62,519 nucleotides of DNA. Origin: Anaerolineaceae bacterium UBA1363 (GTDB lineage: Bacteria; Chloroflexota; Anaerolineae; Anaerolineales; Anaerolineaceae). Positions 26,440 to 35,342 of this stretch are shown here, in pieces. Position numbers and translations under genes: made by a program. The DNA is taken from positions 1 to 62,519 of the forward strand of contig DBRR01000045.1 of the NCBI GenBank assembly GCA_002306055.1, read 5' to 3'. The first letter of the stretch is position 1; every line of letters starts with the position of its first letter. The notes beneath the pieces are model-generated. The model was not told the DNA's origin and did no database searches. It saw only the letters and a list, made by a program, of their open reading frames with translations.

Positions 26440-27600
26440 ATGGCTGTATGTGAAATAGTAACAATAGGGACTGAACTGCTTCTCGGTGAGATTCAAGACA
26501 CAAATTCAAGGTTTATCGCCCGGTCACTTCGTGATATTGGGGTTGATCTTTACCGTCTCTCGACTGTAGGCGACAACGTTCAGCGCATCACTGCAACCCT
26601 TCAAGAAGCTTTGATGCGTTCTGATATTGTGATCACGACTGGTGGGCTCGGACCGACCGTGGATGACCCCACCCGTCAGGCTGTTGCCAATGTTTTTAAC
26701 GTCAAACTTGTCTACAAAGAAGAGTTGTGGCAACAAATTCTGAACCGGTTCAGCCACTACAATCATGCTCCAACGGCGAACAACAAGCGCCAGGCTTTCA
26801 TTCCGGAAAATTCAATTGCGATACCTAATCCAGTCGGCACCGCCCCGGCATTTTATGTTGAACTGGGCAGCAAAACCCTAATTTCACTGCCAGGTGTTCC
26901 GCGCGAGATGGAATTTCTCATGAATAATTTTGTGGTGAAATACCTTAAGCAGCGCTATGACTTGTGCGATGAAATTATTCTTCCCTGGGTGATTCACACC
27001 ATTTCCAAAGGCGAATCCAGCATCGATGAAATTATCGGTGAAATGGAGACGCTCAGCAATCCGACCGTTGGGCTTCTTGCTCATCCGGGTCAGACGGATA
27101 TTCGTGTCACTGCTAAAGCCCATTCTGCTGCTGAGGCTGAAGCAATGATGAAACCCGTTCTGCAGGAAATCCGCGAAAAACTGAAAGAATATATCTATGG
27201 TGAAAATGAAACGACGCTTGAACAGGTAGTCGCAAATCTACTCAGCGAGTCAAATACGCGGCTCTCGATTATTGAGAGTGGAACAAATGGTGAGATTTTT
27301 GAACGACTAAAGCCGCACATGCCGACCGGGCAGCTCACCGGTGACAATGTTGACCTGGTCTTTTCAGGCGAGACTCTGAATCGCCTGATGCATGAATATC
27401 AGGAACAAAAGAATGCCGATATGGTGCTTGGGGTCGTCCTAAGCCCCAAGGATAGTGAGCCGCACGTTCAGATCGCTTTACTTCACAATGGTGAGTTATC
27501 AGAAATAAATCGGCTTTATGGCGGACCTGCTGGAGATGCAATCACCTGGGCTGTAAATTATGCTCTGGATATGATCCGATGGAAGTTTATTGAAAAGTAA
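26440..27600 (+). CDS. cinA: CinA-like protein with degenerate C-terminal domain
   Basis: A 386-aa protein. Residues 1-170 are the MoCF/COG1058 domain (TIGTELLLGEIQDTNSRF, TTGGLGPTVDDPTR), which in CinA is an ADP-ribose/NMN-related pyrophosphatase. The C-terminal segment, where nicotinamide-nucleotide amidases carry ESxTGG and a TGIAGP loop, reads ESGTNGEIFERL and then TGDNVDL. It is shorter and lacks the deamidase glycines. AAGGGAAA is the ribosome site. It is followed 11 bp later by the amidohydrolase-CYTH gene. Confidence 0.85.
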   Translation: MAVCEIVTIGTELLLGEIQDTNSRFIARSLRDIGVDLYRLSTVGDNVQRITATLQEALMRSDIVITTGGLGPTVDDPTRQAVANVFNVKLVYKEELWQQILNRFSHYNHAPTANNKRQAFIPENSIAIPNPVGTAPAFYVELGSKTLISLPGVPREMEFLMNNFVVKYLKQRYDLCDEIILPWVIHTISKGESSIDEIIGEMETLSNPTVGLLAHPGQTDIRVTAKAHSAAEAEAMMKPVLQEIREKLKEYIYGENETTLEQVVANLLSESNTRLSIIESGTNGEIFERLKPHMPTGQLTGDNVDLVFSGETLNRLMHEYQEQKNADMVLGVVLSPKDSEPHVQIALLHNGELSEINRLYGGPAGDAITWAVNYALDMIRWKFIEK

Positions 27601-27611
27601 AGGAGAGAGAG

Positions 27612-29618
27612 ATGCAAACCCTAACAACCATTCTTAAGAATGCCATTGTTCTGACAATGAATCAGGACTATGAAATCTTTGATCCAGGCGCGATCGCTAT
27701 TGATGGCAACACAATCGTTGCTGTTGGTTCTCAAGAAGACATTCTTTCAAATTACCAGGCGACCGAGATGATTGATTGCAGTAAGAAAGTTTTATTGCCT
27801 GGGCTGATCAACGCTCATACACACGTTCCAATGACCTTGTTGCGTGGTCTGTCTGACGACTTGCGCCTCGATGTCTGGCTGATGGGCTACATGATGCCGG
27901 TGGAACGCGAGTTTGTTTCGCCTGAGTTTGTCCGGCTTGGTACCAAATTGGGTTGCGCAGAATTTATCCGCTCTGGGGTTACAACTTTCAATGATATGTA
28001 TTACTTCGAGGATCACGTTGCAGAAGCGACTGCTGAGGTTGGTCTGCGGGCGGTGGTTGGTCAAACAGTGATGAAGTTTTCAGCTCCAGATGCCGAATCT
28101 TTCGAAGATTCGCTTTCACTGAGCGAAAACCTCATTCAGAAGTGGCAAAATCATCCTCTGATTGTCCCGGCAATCGCACCCCATGCAGTCTACACCTGCA
28201 CACCGGACGTGCTCACTTCGGTCGTCGAATTGGCAAAGAAATATGATGCCAGGGTCCACTTCCATGTCTCAGAGACCAAAGACGAGGTCGAGAACCTCCG
28301 GAGAGAAAGCGGTCTGCCAGTGGTACCCTATATTCGCAAATTCGGAATGCTCGAAACCAAGCTCATCGCGGCTCATTGTATCTATCTGGATGAAGGAGAA
28401 ATACGCAGTCTGCAGCATGCGGGGGTAGGCATTGCTCACAACCCCACCTCCAATCTGAAGCTTGCTTCTGGCTTTGCACCGGTGTCACGAATGCTGCAGC
28501 TTGGCTGCAACGTGGGTGTTGGCACGGATGGTCCTGCCTCCAATAACGATTTGGATATGTTCGAAGAAATTCGGCTGGCCACTCTGATTGCTAAGGCGTC
28601 TTCCGGGGATCCAACAGCGCTTCCTGCGCGCCAAACCCTGGCGATGGCGACCATCATCGGCGCAAAAGCACTCTATATGGACAAAATTATCGGAAGCCTT
28701 GAGCCTGGTAAACGCGCTGACCTGATCCTGATAGACATCTCTCCTGTGCACAATCAGCCACGCTTCTTAAGAGACCCCGATGGCATTTATGCTCAGATCA
28801 TTTATGCTGCCAAATCAACAGATGTCACTGATACTATGGTCAATGGAAAATGGTTGATGAGGGAGCGGGAATTGCTAACCGTCGATGAGAAGCAGCTGCT
28901 CTCGGAAGCAACTGTGATTGCTAAAAAGATCGACGAATTCCTCAAGGGACGTGAGGAGTCGGTATATTCCAAACTGATCGCGATCGGCGGCGCCGCTGAA
29001 GAGGAAAGCTTTGAAGTTCAGGTCAAGGTAAAAGTTGACTCAATTGCGCCAGTTTTAGAGGCTATTTCCAAACCTGGCATACTGATTCTGCGAAAGCGCC
29101 ATTACCACGAATTTGACACCTATTTTGGCTTTGACAGACCTTCCCAGGGGCGCTTGCGCTACCGCGAAGATGAATTCCTTGATGAAATGGGCAAGATCAC
29201 CAGCGTGCGTTCACGCCTGACCCTTATCGGCGAATTGGATACTCCCCGGGATATTAACGATACCAAGATCATGCTCTCCCGCAGCCGCTATCTCGCCCCG
29301 GCGACCCACAGCCTGCGTTTTTATCACGAGTATTTCAAACCTTCATCGAAACTCGAAATTGAGAAGGATCGTCTGCGATACTTGATTCAATACAAAGAAA
29401 CCGAATTCTTCATCAATCTCGACACGATTCAAACGCCCGCCATTGGAAAATTCGTTGAGATCAAAAGCCGTACTTGGAGCCGCCAGGATGCGGATCAAAA
29501 GACCGCTCTCATTCGAGAACTTGCAGACTATCTTGGACTGGACCTTACTCAGATAAATACCTTAGACTACCTGCAAATTGTTGAAAACACACTAGAGAAT
29601 AGGAAAAGTGGAGGGTAG
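27612..29618 (+). CDS. Amidohydrolase (MTA/SAH-deaminase type) fused to a CYTH domain
   Basis: A 668-aa fusion. Residues about 1-440 are an MtaD/SsnA-type metal-dependent deaminase: HTHVPMTLLRGL, HFHVSETKDEV, AAHCIYLDEGEI and GTDGPASNND supply the metal and catalytic His/Asp. From about 466 a CYTH (triphosphate tunnel) domain follows. Its signature ExExK is ExQxK here (E468, Q470, K472), and a later FVEIKSR gives another acidic/basic strand. Stand-alone MtaD is about 430 aa, so the CYTH part is an addition. The first half should deaminate methylthioadenosine, S-adenosylhomocysteine or a guanine-like base. The CYTH part may bind a triphosphate. It sits between cinA and glgA with gaps of 11 and 2 bp. 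Confidence 0.85.
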   Translation: MQTLTTILKNAIVLTMNQDYEIFDPGAIAIDGNTIVAVGSQEDILSNYQATEMIDCSKKVLLPGLINAHTHVPMTLLRGLSDDLRLDVWLMGYMMPVEREFVSPEFVRLGTKLGCAEFIRSGVTTFNDMYYFEDHVAEATAEVGLRAVVGQTVMKFSAPDAESFEDSLSLSENLIQKWQNHPLIVPAIAPHAVYTCTPDVLTSVVELAKKYDARVHFHVSETKDEVENLRRESGLPVVPYIRKFGMLETKLIAAHCIYLDEGEIRSLQHAGVGIAHNPTSNLKLASGFAPVSRMLQLGCNVGVGTDGPASNNDLDMFEEIRLATLIAKASSGDPTALPARQTLAMATIIGAKALYMDKIIGSLEPGKRADLILIDISPVHNQPRFLRDPDGIYAQIIYAAKSTDVTDTMVNGKWLMRERELLTVDEKQLLSEATVIAKKIDEFLKGREESVYSKLIAIGGAAEEESFEVQVKVKVDSIAPVLEAISKPGILILRKRHYHEFDTYFGFDRPSQGRLRYREDEFLDEMGKITSVRSRLTLIGELDTPRDINDTKIMLSRSRYLAPATHSLRFYHEYFKPSSKLEIEKDRLRYLIQYKETEFFINLDTIQTPAIGKFVEIKSRTWSRQDADQKTALIRELADYLGLDLTQINTLDYLQIVENTLENRKSGG

Positions 29619-29620
29619 CG

Positions 29621-31063
29621 ATGGACCCGATCAACGTACTATTTGCTTCAGCGGAAGTTGCCCCCTTTGCCAAAGTCGGTGGATTGGGTGATGTTTCAGG
29701 CTCCCTCCCTCCAGCTCTTCGGGATCTGGCAGCAGGCGCTCTTGATATTCGCCTCATTATGCCCTTTCATGCGGCTACAAAAAAACTGAATCCACCTCAC
29801 CGCCTGATTGGGACATTCTCATTTGACGCTAATGGTCGCTCCATTTCCACAGACTTATACGTCAGTGAGACCAGTGGAGTGCCGGTCTACCTGCTCGACA
29901 ACGAATTCATCAACCACGATTCTCCGGTTTACCATGGTGACTGGGCGCTTGATGGGATGAAATATGTCACCTTCTCCCTGGCGCTGTTAGAAGCTGTGCG
30001 CTACCTGGATTGGAAAATCGACTTGCTGCATGCCAACGATTGGCACACTGCCCTTTCAGTATATGCTCTAAAGACGACTTATGCCGATGACCCATTTTTT
30101 GCTGGAGTGAGAACCATCATTTCAGTTCATAACCTGCCATTCAACGGTTGGGGATCCCAGGAAGCCATGAGTTCGCTCGGTTTGGAACCCAGCAGTGATC
30201 CTGATTTGCCTGATTGGGCAAAATTTACTCCCCTTCCAATGGGGCTTTCTGCTGCAGATAAGATTATCGCTGTCTCACCAAATTACGCGAAGGAAATCCT
30301 GACACCTGAGTATGGTTGTGGAATCGAAGGTTACTTACAGAAACATGCTGATAAAGTCATGGGGATCCTGAACGGCATTGATGAATCCAAATGGGATCCA
30401 GCCACGGATACCGCGATTTCAAGCAACTTTAGCCTCGACAACATAGATGGAAAGTTTAAGAACAAACTTGATCTTCAAAAAGCTCTCGGTTTTGAAGTCA
30501 ATGTGGATATTCCTCTCCTGACAACTGTCAGCCGGTTGGATCGCCAGAAAGGCATTCACAACATTCTAAGTGTGCTTCCAACTCTTACCAATCAGCCTTG
30601 GCAATTCGCCCTCTTGGGTACAGGTGATCCAGAGCTCGAGCACCGGGCAAGCGAGCTCAGTGCCCAGTATCCTAACAGGATAGCCTGTATTCTCAATTAC
30701 GACGATATCATTGCACGAATGCTATACGCAAGTGGTGATATATTATTGATGCCAAGCCTCTATGAGCCTTGCGGGCTTTCGCAAATGTTTGCAATGCGCT
30801 ATGGGAACTTGCCGGTCGCTACCCATACTGGCGGTTTGGCAGACTCTATCCTGGATTACTCTGCGAACCCTAATTCGGCAACCGGTTTCCTATATCTGGA
30901 TAAAACTGATGAGGGCTTAAAACAGGCGCTCACACTTGCTTTGAAAGTCTTCGAGGATAAGACAGCCTGGGCAATCATGCGCCGCAACGCCATGAGCGCA
31001 CAGTTCTCATGGAAGCTTTCTGCTGGTAAATATTTGGATGTATACCTTAAACTCCTGGCTTAG
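29621..31063 (+). CDS. glgA: Glycogen synthase (ADP-glucose type)
   Basis: A 480-aa GT5 enzyme that elongates alpha-1,4-glucan from ADP-glucose. KVGGLGDVSGSLP at residues about 19-31 is the substrate loop. The C-terminal TVSRLDRQKG and the SLYEPCGLSQMFAMRYG donor site are intact. It has GGAGGG before ATG 29621 and follows the amidohydrolase closely. With malQ (24 bp downstream) and ppgK it forms a glycogen set. Confidence 0.93.
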   Translation: MDPINVLFASAEVAPFAKVGGLGDVSGSLPPALRDLAAGALDIRLIMPFHAATKKLNPPHRLIGTFSFDANGRSISTDLYVSETSGVPVYLLDNEFINHDSPVYHGDWALDGMKYVTFSLALLEAVRYLDWKIDLLHANDWHTALSVYALKTTYADDPFFAGVRTIISVHNLPFNGWGSQEAMSSLGLEPSSDPDLPDWAKFTPLPMGLSAADKIIAVSPNYAKEILTPEYGCGIEGYLQKHADKVMGILNGIDESKWDPATDTAISSNFSLDNIDGKFKNKLDLQKALGFEVNVDIPLLTTVSRLDRQKGIHNILSVLPTLTNQPWQFALLGTGDPELEHRASELSAQYPNRIACILNYDDIIARMLYASGDILLMPSLYEPCGLSQMFAMRYGNLPVATHTGGLADSILDYSANPNSATGFLYLDKTDEGLKQALTLALKVFEDKTAWAIMRRNAMSAQFSWKLSAGKYLDVYLKLLA

Positions 31064-31087
31064 CCAGTTTCTGAAAGGATACTCTTT

Positions 31088-32647
31088 ATGAAACTTCAAC
31101 GCTATTCTGGCATTCTGCTCCACCCTACCAGCCTTCCCAGCCCAGACGGAATTGGCGATTTAGGTCCGGAAGCTTACCGTTGGATCGATTTTCTGCATGC
31201 TTCGGGGACTCAACTATGGCAGATTCTGCCGCTTGGACCTACAGGGTATGGTGATTCACCCTACCAGTGTTTCTCTGCTTTTGCCGGTAATCCCTACCTG
31301 GTCAATCCGATCCTCCTGCTCGAATCTGGATTATTAAAAACTTCTGATTTACGCCAACGACCGGAATTCCCTGAAACATCCGTGGATTTTGGGCCGGTAA
31401 TTCAGTGGAAGAATCATCTTCTGGATACCGCTTATGAGAATTACCTGGGCTTACACTCCGATGAGATCACCACTCAGTTTAAGCAATTTGAAGCAGATAA
31501 CTCCCAATGGCTGGATGACTATAGCTTGTTTATGGCCATCAAAGAATCACAAGGCGGGCAGCCCTGGTCGGATTGGCCGAAAGCATTGAAGTTTCGTGAA
31601 CCAGCAGCCCTAGAGCAAGTGAGCCTTGAGCTGGCAACTGTCATCGAAAAAGTAAAGTTCAGCCAATTCCTGTTCAACCAGCAATGGCAAAACCTGAAGA
31701 ATTACGCCCATGGAAAAGGAATTCGGATCATCGGCGACATGCCGTTTGTAATCGCTTTTGATAGTGCTGATACCTGGGCTAATCCACAGCTCTTCCTGAT
31801 GGATGAATCACTTACCCCCACCATGGTGGCTGGCGTGCCACCTGATTATTTCTCAGCCACCGGACAGCTTTGGGGCAATCCTCTCTATAATTGGCCAGTC
31901 CATGCTGAGCAACACTACGATTGGTGGGCTCGTCGGCTTGGCAGCGTCCTATCCATGGTGGACCTGGTTCGGCTTGACCATTTTCGCGGCTTTGCAGCCG
32001 CCTGGCATGTGCCATTTGGCTCAGAGACCGCCGTTCATGGTGAGTGGATAAAGAGTCCCGGGTTGGAGTTGTTCACAGAACTAAAGCGGCGTTTTCCTGA
32101 GTTGCCAATCATCGCTGAAGACCTTGGGGTTATTACACCGGATGTGGAAGAATTGCGGGATAGGTTTGGCTTCCCGGGAATGAAGATTCTCCAATTTGCC
32201 TTCAGCGGCGACCCTGAGGACGACTTCCTGCCCCATCACTACCCAGTTAATTGCTTCGCTTATACCGGCTCACACGATAACGAAACCGCCCAGGGATGGT
32301 TCGATCATGCGACACAAAAAGAGAAACAATTCTGTCTGGATTATCTCGGAGCCAACGAAACGGACGTTCCCCATCGAATGATCCGGGAAGTCTGGCGATC
32401 GGTTGCCCGGTATGCTGTTGCCCCAATGCAGGATTTCCTTGGGCTGGGTTCTGAAGCCCGCATGAACATGCCCGGATGCGCTTCAGGCAACTGGTCCTGG
32501 CGCATGTCCAAACAAGCACTCAGCGATCCGTTAAAAGAAAAGGTTTATCAGCTCAACTTCCTTTACAGCCGCCTGCCTGAAAGTGAAATAGCTAGGAACA
32601 CACTGAAACTCCAGGCTGAGACAAGTGGTACTGTCAAACCCCACTAA
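31088..32647 (+). CDS. malQ: 4-alpha-glucanotransferase (amylomaltase)
   Basis: A 519-aa GH77 enzyme that transfers maltooligosaccharide segments. Conserved regions are visible: HPTSLPSPDGIGDLG, YSPYQC-like GDSPYQCFSA, VRLDHFRGF with the nucleophile Asp, IAEDLGVITPDV with the acid/base Glu, and YTGSHDNET. Length is normal. It is the last gene of the forward operon and ends at a hairpin. Confidence 0.93.
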   Translation: MKLQRYSGILLHPTSLPSPDGIGDLGPEAYRWIDFLHASGTQLWQILPLGPTGYGDSPYQCFSAFAGNPYLVNPILLLESGLLKTSDLRQRPEFPETSVDFGPVIQWKNHLLDTAYENYLGLHSDEITTQFKQFEADNSQWLDDYSLFMAIKESQGGQPWSDWPKALKFREPAALEQVSLELATVIEKVKFSQFLFNQQWQNLKNYAHGKGIRIIGDMPFVIAFDSADTWANPQLFLMDESLTPTMVAGVPPDYFSATGQLWGNPLYNWPVHAEQHYDWWARRLGSVLSMVDLVRLDHFRGFAAAWHVPFGSETAVHGEWIKSPGLELFTELKRRFPELPIIAEDLGVITPDVEELRDRFGFPGMKILQFAFSGDPEDDFLPHHYPVNCFAYTGSHDNETAQGWFDHATQKEKQFCLDYLGANETDVPHRMIREVWRSVARYAVAPMQDFLGLGSEARMNMPGCASGNWSWRMSKQALSDPLKEKVYQLNFLYSRLPESEIARNTLKLQAETSGTVKPH

Positions 32648-32662
32648 TCGCGGGTTTTGAAC

Positions 32663-33448
32663 TCAATGAAGAGGCTGCTTTTGAAAGTCAGCCTCTTCAT
32701 TTTTATCCTTGAGGGTCTCATACGCAGCGATTGCGGCGCCGATAATTCCAGCCAAATTCTTCAGCTTGGCTGCAACGACTGGCGCCTTGGTCGTAAAATA
32801 TTTGGAATACTTATCAAAACTACTGCTGATGCCCCCTCCAAGTACAAATATTTCGGGGTTGATCAAGGCTTCATAGGTAAGCAACACGGTGTTAAGACGC
32901 AGTGCCCATTCCTTCCAGGTCAATTTTTCCCTGGTCTTAATCGCTCCGGAGGCACGGTGCTCGGCTTCCTTTCCGCGGATCTCAATATGACCAAGCTCTG
33001 TATTAGGAATCAATTTACCATTCACAAACAAGGCGGTTCCTATCCCCGTACCAATCGTCAAAAACATCACAAAATCGTATTGCCTTAGTTCCGGAGCACC
33101 AAAGCGCATCTCAGCCAAGCCTGCTGCGTCCGCGTCGTTGAGGATCACAGCCGGCTGCCCAGTCTTTTCGGTGACCATTGTAGCAAGATTTTTCCCAATC
33201 CAATCCTTGTGGAGGTTGGCAGAGGTAAAGATCTGGCCGTGTTTCACCACGCCTGGGAATCCCACGCCAATCGGACCCTCATAATTGAGTTCTTTCCTGA
33301 TTTTATTGATGCCCTTGACAATAGCGGCTGGTTCCTGGATGGTTTTGTAGGCAATCCGCACCCGTTCTGAAACCAATAGACCGGTTTCGGTATCCACAAT
33401 CGCGCCTTTTGTAGCTGATCCCCCGATATCAATTCCTAATACCTGCAT
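32663..33448 (-). CDS. ppgK: Polyphosphate glucokinase (ROK family)
   Basis: A 261-aa kinase that phosphorylates glucose with polyphosphate or ATP. The ATP/phosphate motif GIDIGGSATKGAIVD opens the protein. The PPGK-type GVGFPGVV and KDWIGKN, NDADAAGLAEMRFG and LTIGTGIGTALFVNG follow. The ROK zinc CXCGXXGC motif is absent, as in this subgroup. ATG 33448 with AGGAGGAG upstream is chosen over an in-frame upstream start. It probably feeds glucose freed by malQ into glycolysis. Confidence 0.88.
   Translation of the reverse strand: MQVLGIDIGGSATKGAIVDTETGLLVSERVRIAYKTIQEPAAIVKGINKIRKELNYEGPIGVGFPGVVKHGQIFTSANLHKDWIGKNLATMVTEKTGQPAVILNDADAAGLAEMRFGAPELRQYDFVMFLTIGTGIGTALFVNGKLIPNTELGHIEIRGKEAEHRASGAIKTREKLTWKEWALRLNTVLLTYEALINPEIFVLGGGISSSFDKYSKYFTTKAPVVAAKLKNLAGIIGAAIAAYETLKDKNEEADFQKQPLH
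32666..32705 (+). terminator. Terminator of malQ, inside the 3' end of ppgK
   Basis: The 12-bp arms ATGAAGAGGCTG (32666-32677) and CAGCCTCTTCAT (32689-32700) are followed by TTTTT. The hairpin lies within the last codons of the convergent ppgK. Confidence 0.75.
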
Positions 33449-33458
33449 CTCTCCTCCT

Positions 33459-34586
33459 TTAGTCACACCCAAAATTCAAGTGCTCTTCATAAGTTTTTGA
33501 AAAGTTATGTGTCAAACTGCCATCACATTTCGCTCTAAAAAAAAGAAAATCGGTTTCTGCTGGAGCGACTGCGGCTTTTAGCGCAGCCAGGCTCGGGTTC
33601 GAAATTGGTCCGGGTGGTAAGCCTGGATTACGGTATGTATTATAAGGCGAATTTACCTCTAAATCCGTAAATGTCAACGGACTTTTCCACCAGGTATTTT
33701 TCTGTGCGTCGTACCCCAAAGCAAATTGGACGGTCGGGTCCGTCTCCAGGGGCATATTAATCTCCAGCCGGTTGTAGAACACAGATGCGATCAATGGCAT
33801 CTCTTCTTCAGCCAGAGTCTCCCTTTGGATGATGGACGCCATGGTGATGGCTTGATGAAGCGTCAGACCACTGCGCTGCATGTCTTTTTCAAACTCTTCG
33901 GTCAGCACGGTCGTCTTGAAACGCGTCAGGATCTCAGCAACGAAGTCCTGAAGCGAGATGTCGGGTTTCACGCTGTAATTTCCAGGAAAGAAGTAGCCTT
34001 CCAAGGTCATCCCTTGCGGGATCTGAAGCTGCTCCTTATAGGAATCCGGAGGGGCTGTTACGAAGGTCAGAAAATCAGTCGCATCGAAGGATAATCCCAA
34101 CCCATCGATCATCGCCGCAATTTCTTCCAGCCGCCAACCGGCATAGATGATGAACTGCTTGTCGCGTCGGGTGACATCGAAAATCAAGTTGGCAGTATCG
34201 ATGGCATTTATGCCCATCGGAATCGTATAGTTTCCAGGCTGGATATTTCGATCCTTGCCTGAATAGATTAGATAAGTACAGGTCAAGTTCGCGGATTCGA
34301 CCAGGTTCCTCTGCTCCAGGGTCGCGCAAAGCTGCTGAATGGATTGATCTGCCTCGACGGAAACCTTTTCTTCCCGCAATCCATTGCCAGGCGCAACGGA
34401 AAGCATTTTATCCCTGCCATTGAAAAGCGCAAGGCTGTACTTCAAGGCAGAAATTGGGTTTACGGATTTTCCTGGTAGACCGAAAGTTTCCCTGACCTCG
34501 AAACTGACATACACCAATCCCGCCGCGAGAACGATCGCCATAAGCAGGATCAGGATGAGGAATACGGGATTACATTTCTTAGGCAC
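33459..34586 (-). CDS. mltG: Endolytic murein transglycosylase MltG
   Basis: A 375-aa YceG/MltG protein with one N-terminal membrane helix (CNPVFLILILLMAIVLAAGL). The LysM-like and catalytic domains follow, with the ASIIQRE motif that holds the catalytic Glu and ETDPTVQFALGY, then PYNTYRNPGLPPGPISNP. It cleaves nascent glycan strands. The GTG at 34586 with GAGG six bases upstream is preferred over TTG 34619; it overlaps ruvX by 8 bp. The gene order ruvX-mltG is common. Confidence 0.9.
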   Translation of the reverse strand: MPKKCNPVFLILILLMAIVLAAGLVYVSFEVRETFGLPGKSVNPISALKYSLALFNGRDKMLSVAPGNGLREEKVSVEADQSIQQLCATLEQRNLVESANLTCTYLIYSGKDRNIQPGNYTIPMGINAIDTANLIFDVTRRDKQFIIYAGWRLEEIAAMIDGLGLSFDATDFLTFVTAPPDSYKEQLQIPQGMTLEGYFFPGNYSVKPDISLQDFVAEILTRFKTTVLTEEFEKDMQRSGLTLHQAITMASIIQRETLAEEEMPLIASVFYNRLEINMPLETDPTVQFALGYDAQKNTWWKSPLTFTDLEVNSPYNTYRNPGLPPGPISNPSLAALKAAVAPAETDFLFFRAKCDGSLTHNFSKTYEEHLNFGCD

Positions 34587-35013
34587 TTTGATCCTCGGAA
34601 TATTGCGCGTGGTGATCAAGATAGCTCTGCAAGATCATTGCTGCTGCCTTGTCGTCCAGTGCTTGTTGGCGTGAACTCCGGCTCTTTTTCATTTTTAGGC
34701 TGGTAGTAATCACATCCTTAGTAGAAAAAGACTCATCCCAGGTTATCACAGGAACGCGACAGACAGATTTTAATTGTGCCACAAATCGCAGCACGGAACG
34801 TGCCCTGGGACCTTCCCCACCGTCAGAATCATAAGGGATGCCTACAACGATCATACCGCAGCCATGGTCTTCACTAAGTTTACATACCTTTTCCGCATCA
34901 TGCACCCTGGAAACATGCGTGAGTATGGTCAGTGGTCGCGCAAAACTGCCGCTCTCATCGCTGATCGCGATGCCAATTCTCACATTTCCGTGGTCTATTC
35001 CGAGAATTTTCAA
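34579..35013 (-). CDS. ruvX: Putative pre-16S rRNA nuclease / Holliday-junction resolvase YqgF (RuvX)
   Basis: A 144-aa RNase-H-fold protein. LGIDHGNVRIGIAISD carries the first catalytic Asp, GIPYDSDGGEGPRA the loop, and TWDESFST the acidic pair. The last motif DDKAAAMILQSYLD holds the terminal Asp. The TTG at 35013 gives the usual family start (KILGIDHG). A longer TTG start at 35046 would lie only 3 nt from the TATAAT box and cannot be on that transcript. It overlaps mltG. Confidence 0.87.
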   Translation of the reverse strand: MKILGIDHGNVRIGIAISDESGSFARPLTILTHVSRVHDAEKVCKLSEDHGCGMIVVGIPYDSDGGEGPRARSVLRFVAQLKSVCRVPVITWDESFSTKDVITTSLKMKKSRSSRQQALDDKAAAMILQSYLDHHAQYSEDQSA

Positions 35014-35048
35014 GTATTGTGTCCAATTCTTGTCAAGTGGTGACAAAA

Positions 35049-35075
35049 ATTATACATTGATTCATCCCTCTCCAA
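35049..35075 (-). promoter_or_regulatory. Promoter of ruvX-mltG
   Basis: On the minus strand TTGGAG, a short 15-bp spacer and a consensus TATAAT (35054 to 35049). The -10 is strong and the -35 is weak. Confidence 0.5.
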
Positions 35076-35083
35076 CGCTCTAA

Positions 35084-35251
35084 GCCGAAGTCCAGGAAAA
35101 GACCCTAGTCTCACATGGGGGCGACATCAAAGTAAACCTTGATAACGAGGAACCAAAATCAACAAAGATCGATGAACTCGATCGAAGGACCTGGAATTTG
35201 TCCCTTGCACACCACTCCACAATCCTTTTGAAAGATGAGTTTATGGTCTAA
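35084..35251 (+). other. Open frame without start, possible gene remnant
   Basis: Between ruvX and the tal-pgi terminator (35047-35342) the only coding-like stretch is a 55-codon open frame that reads like protein (for example HGGDIKVNLDNEEP and LDRRTWNLSLAHHST). It lacks an upstream start codon and follows a stop. It may be the tail of a decayed gene. I do not recognise the family. Confidence 0.25.
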
Positions 35252-35296
35252 GTGCCATGGGATAAGCTAATCGCCGGGTTGCCCAACGATTAAGTT

Positions 35297-35331
35297 AAAA
35301 AGGCAGTGGCGTGTACTACTGCCTTTTTCTT
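35297..35331. terminator. Terminator of tal-pgi
   Basis: AAAAAGGCAGT (35297-35307) and ACTGCCTTTTT (35318-35328) form an 11-bp stem with A- and T-runs on the two sides. It lies just beyond the tal-pgi stop. Confidence 0.75.
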
Positions 35332-35342
35332 ACTATTCTGGA

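Noticed and set aside
32657..33088. 143-aa forward open frame
   Set aside because: Antisense to ppgK, which has clear ROK motifs.
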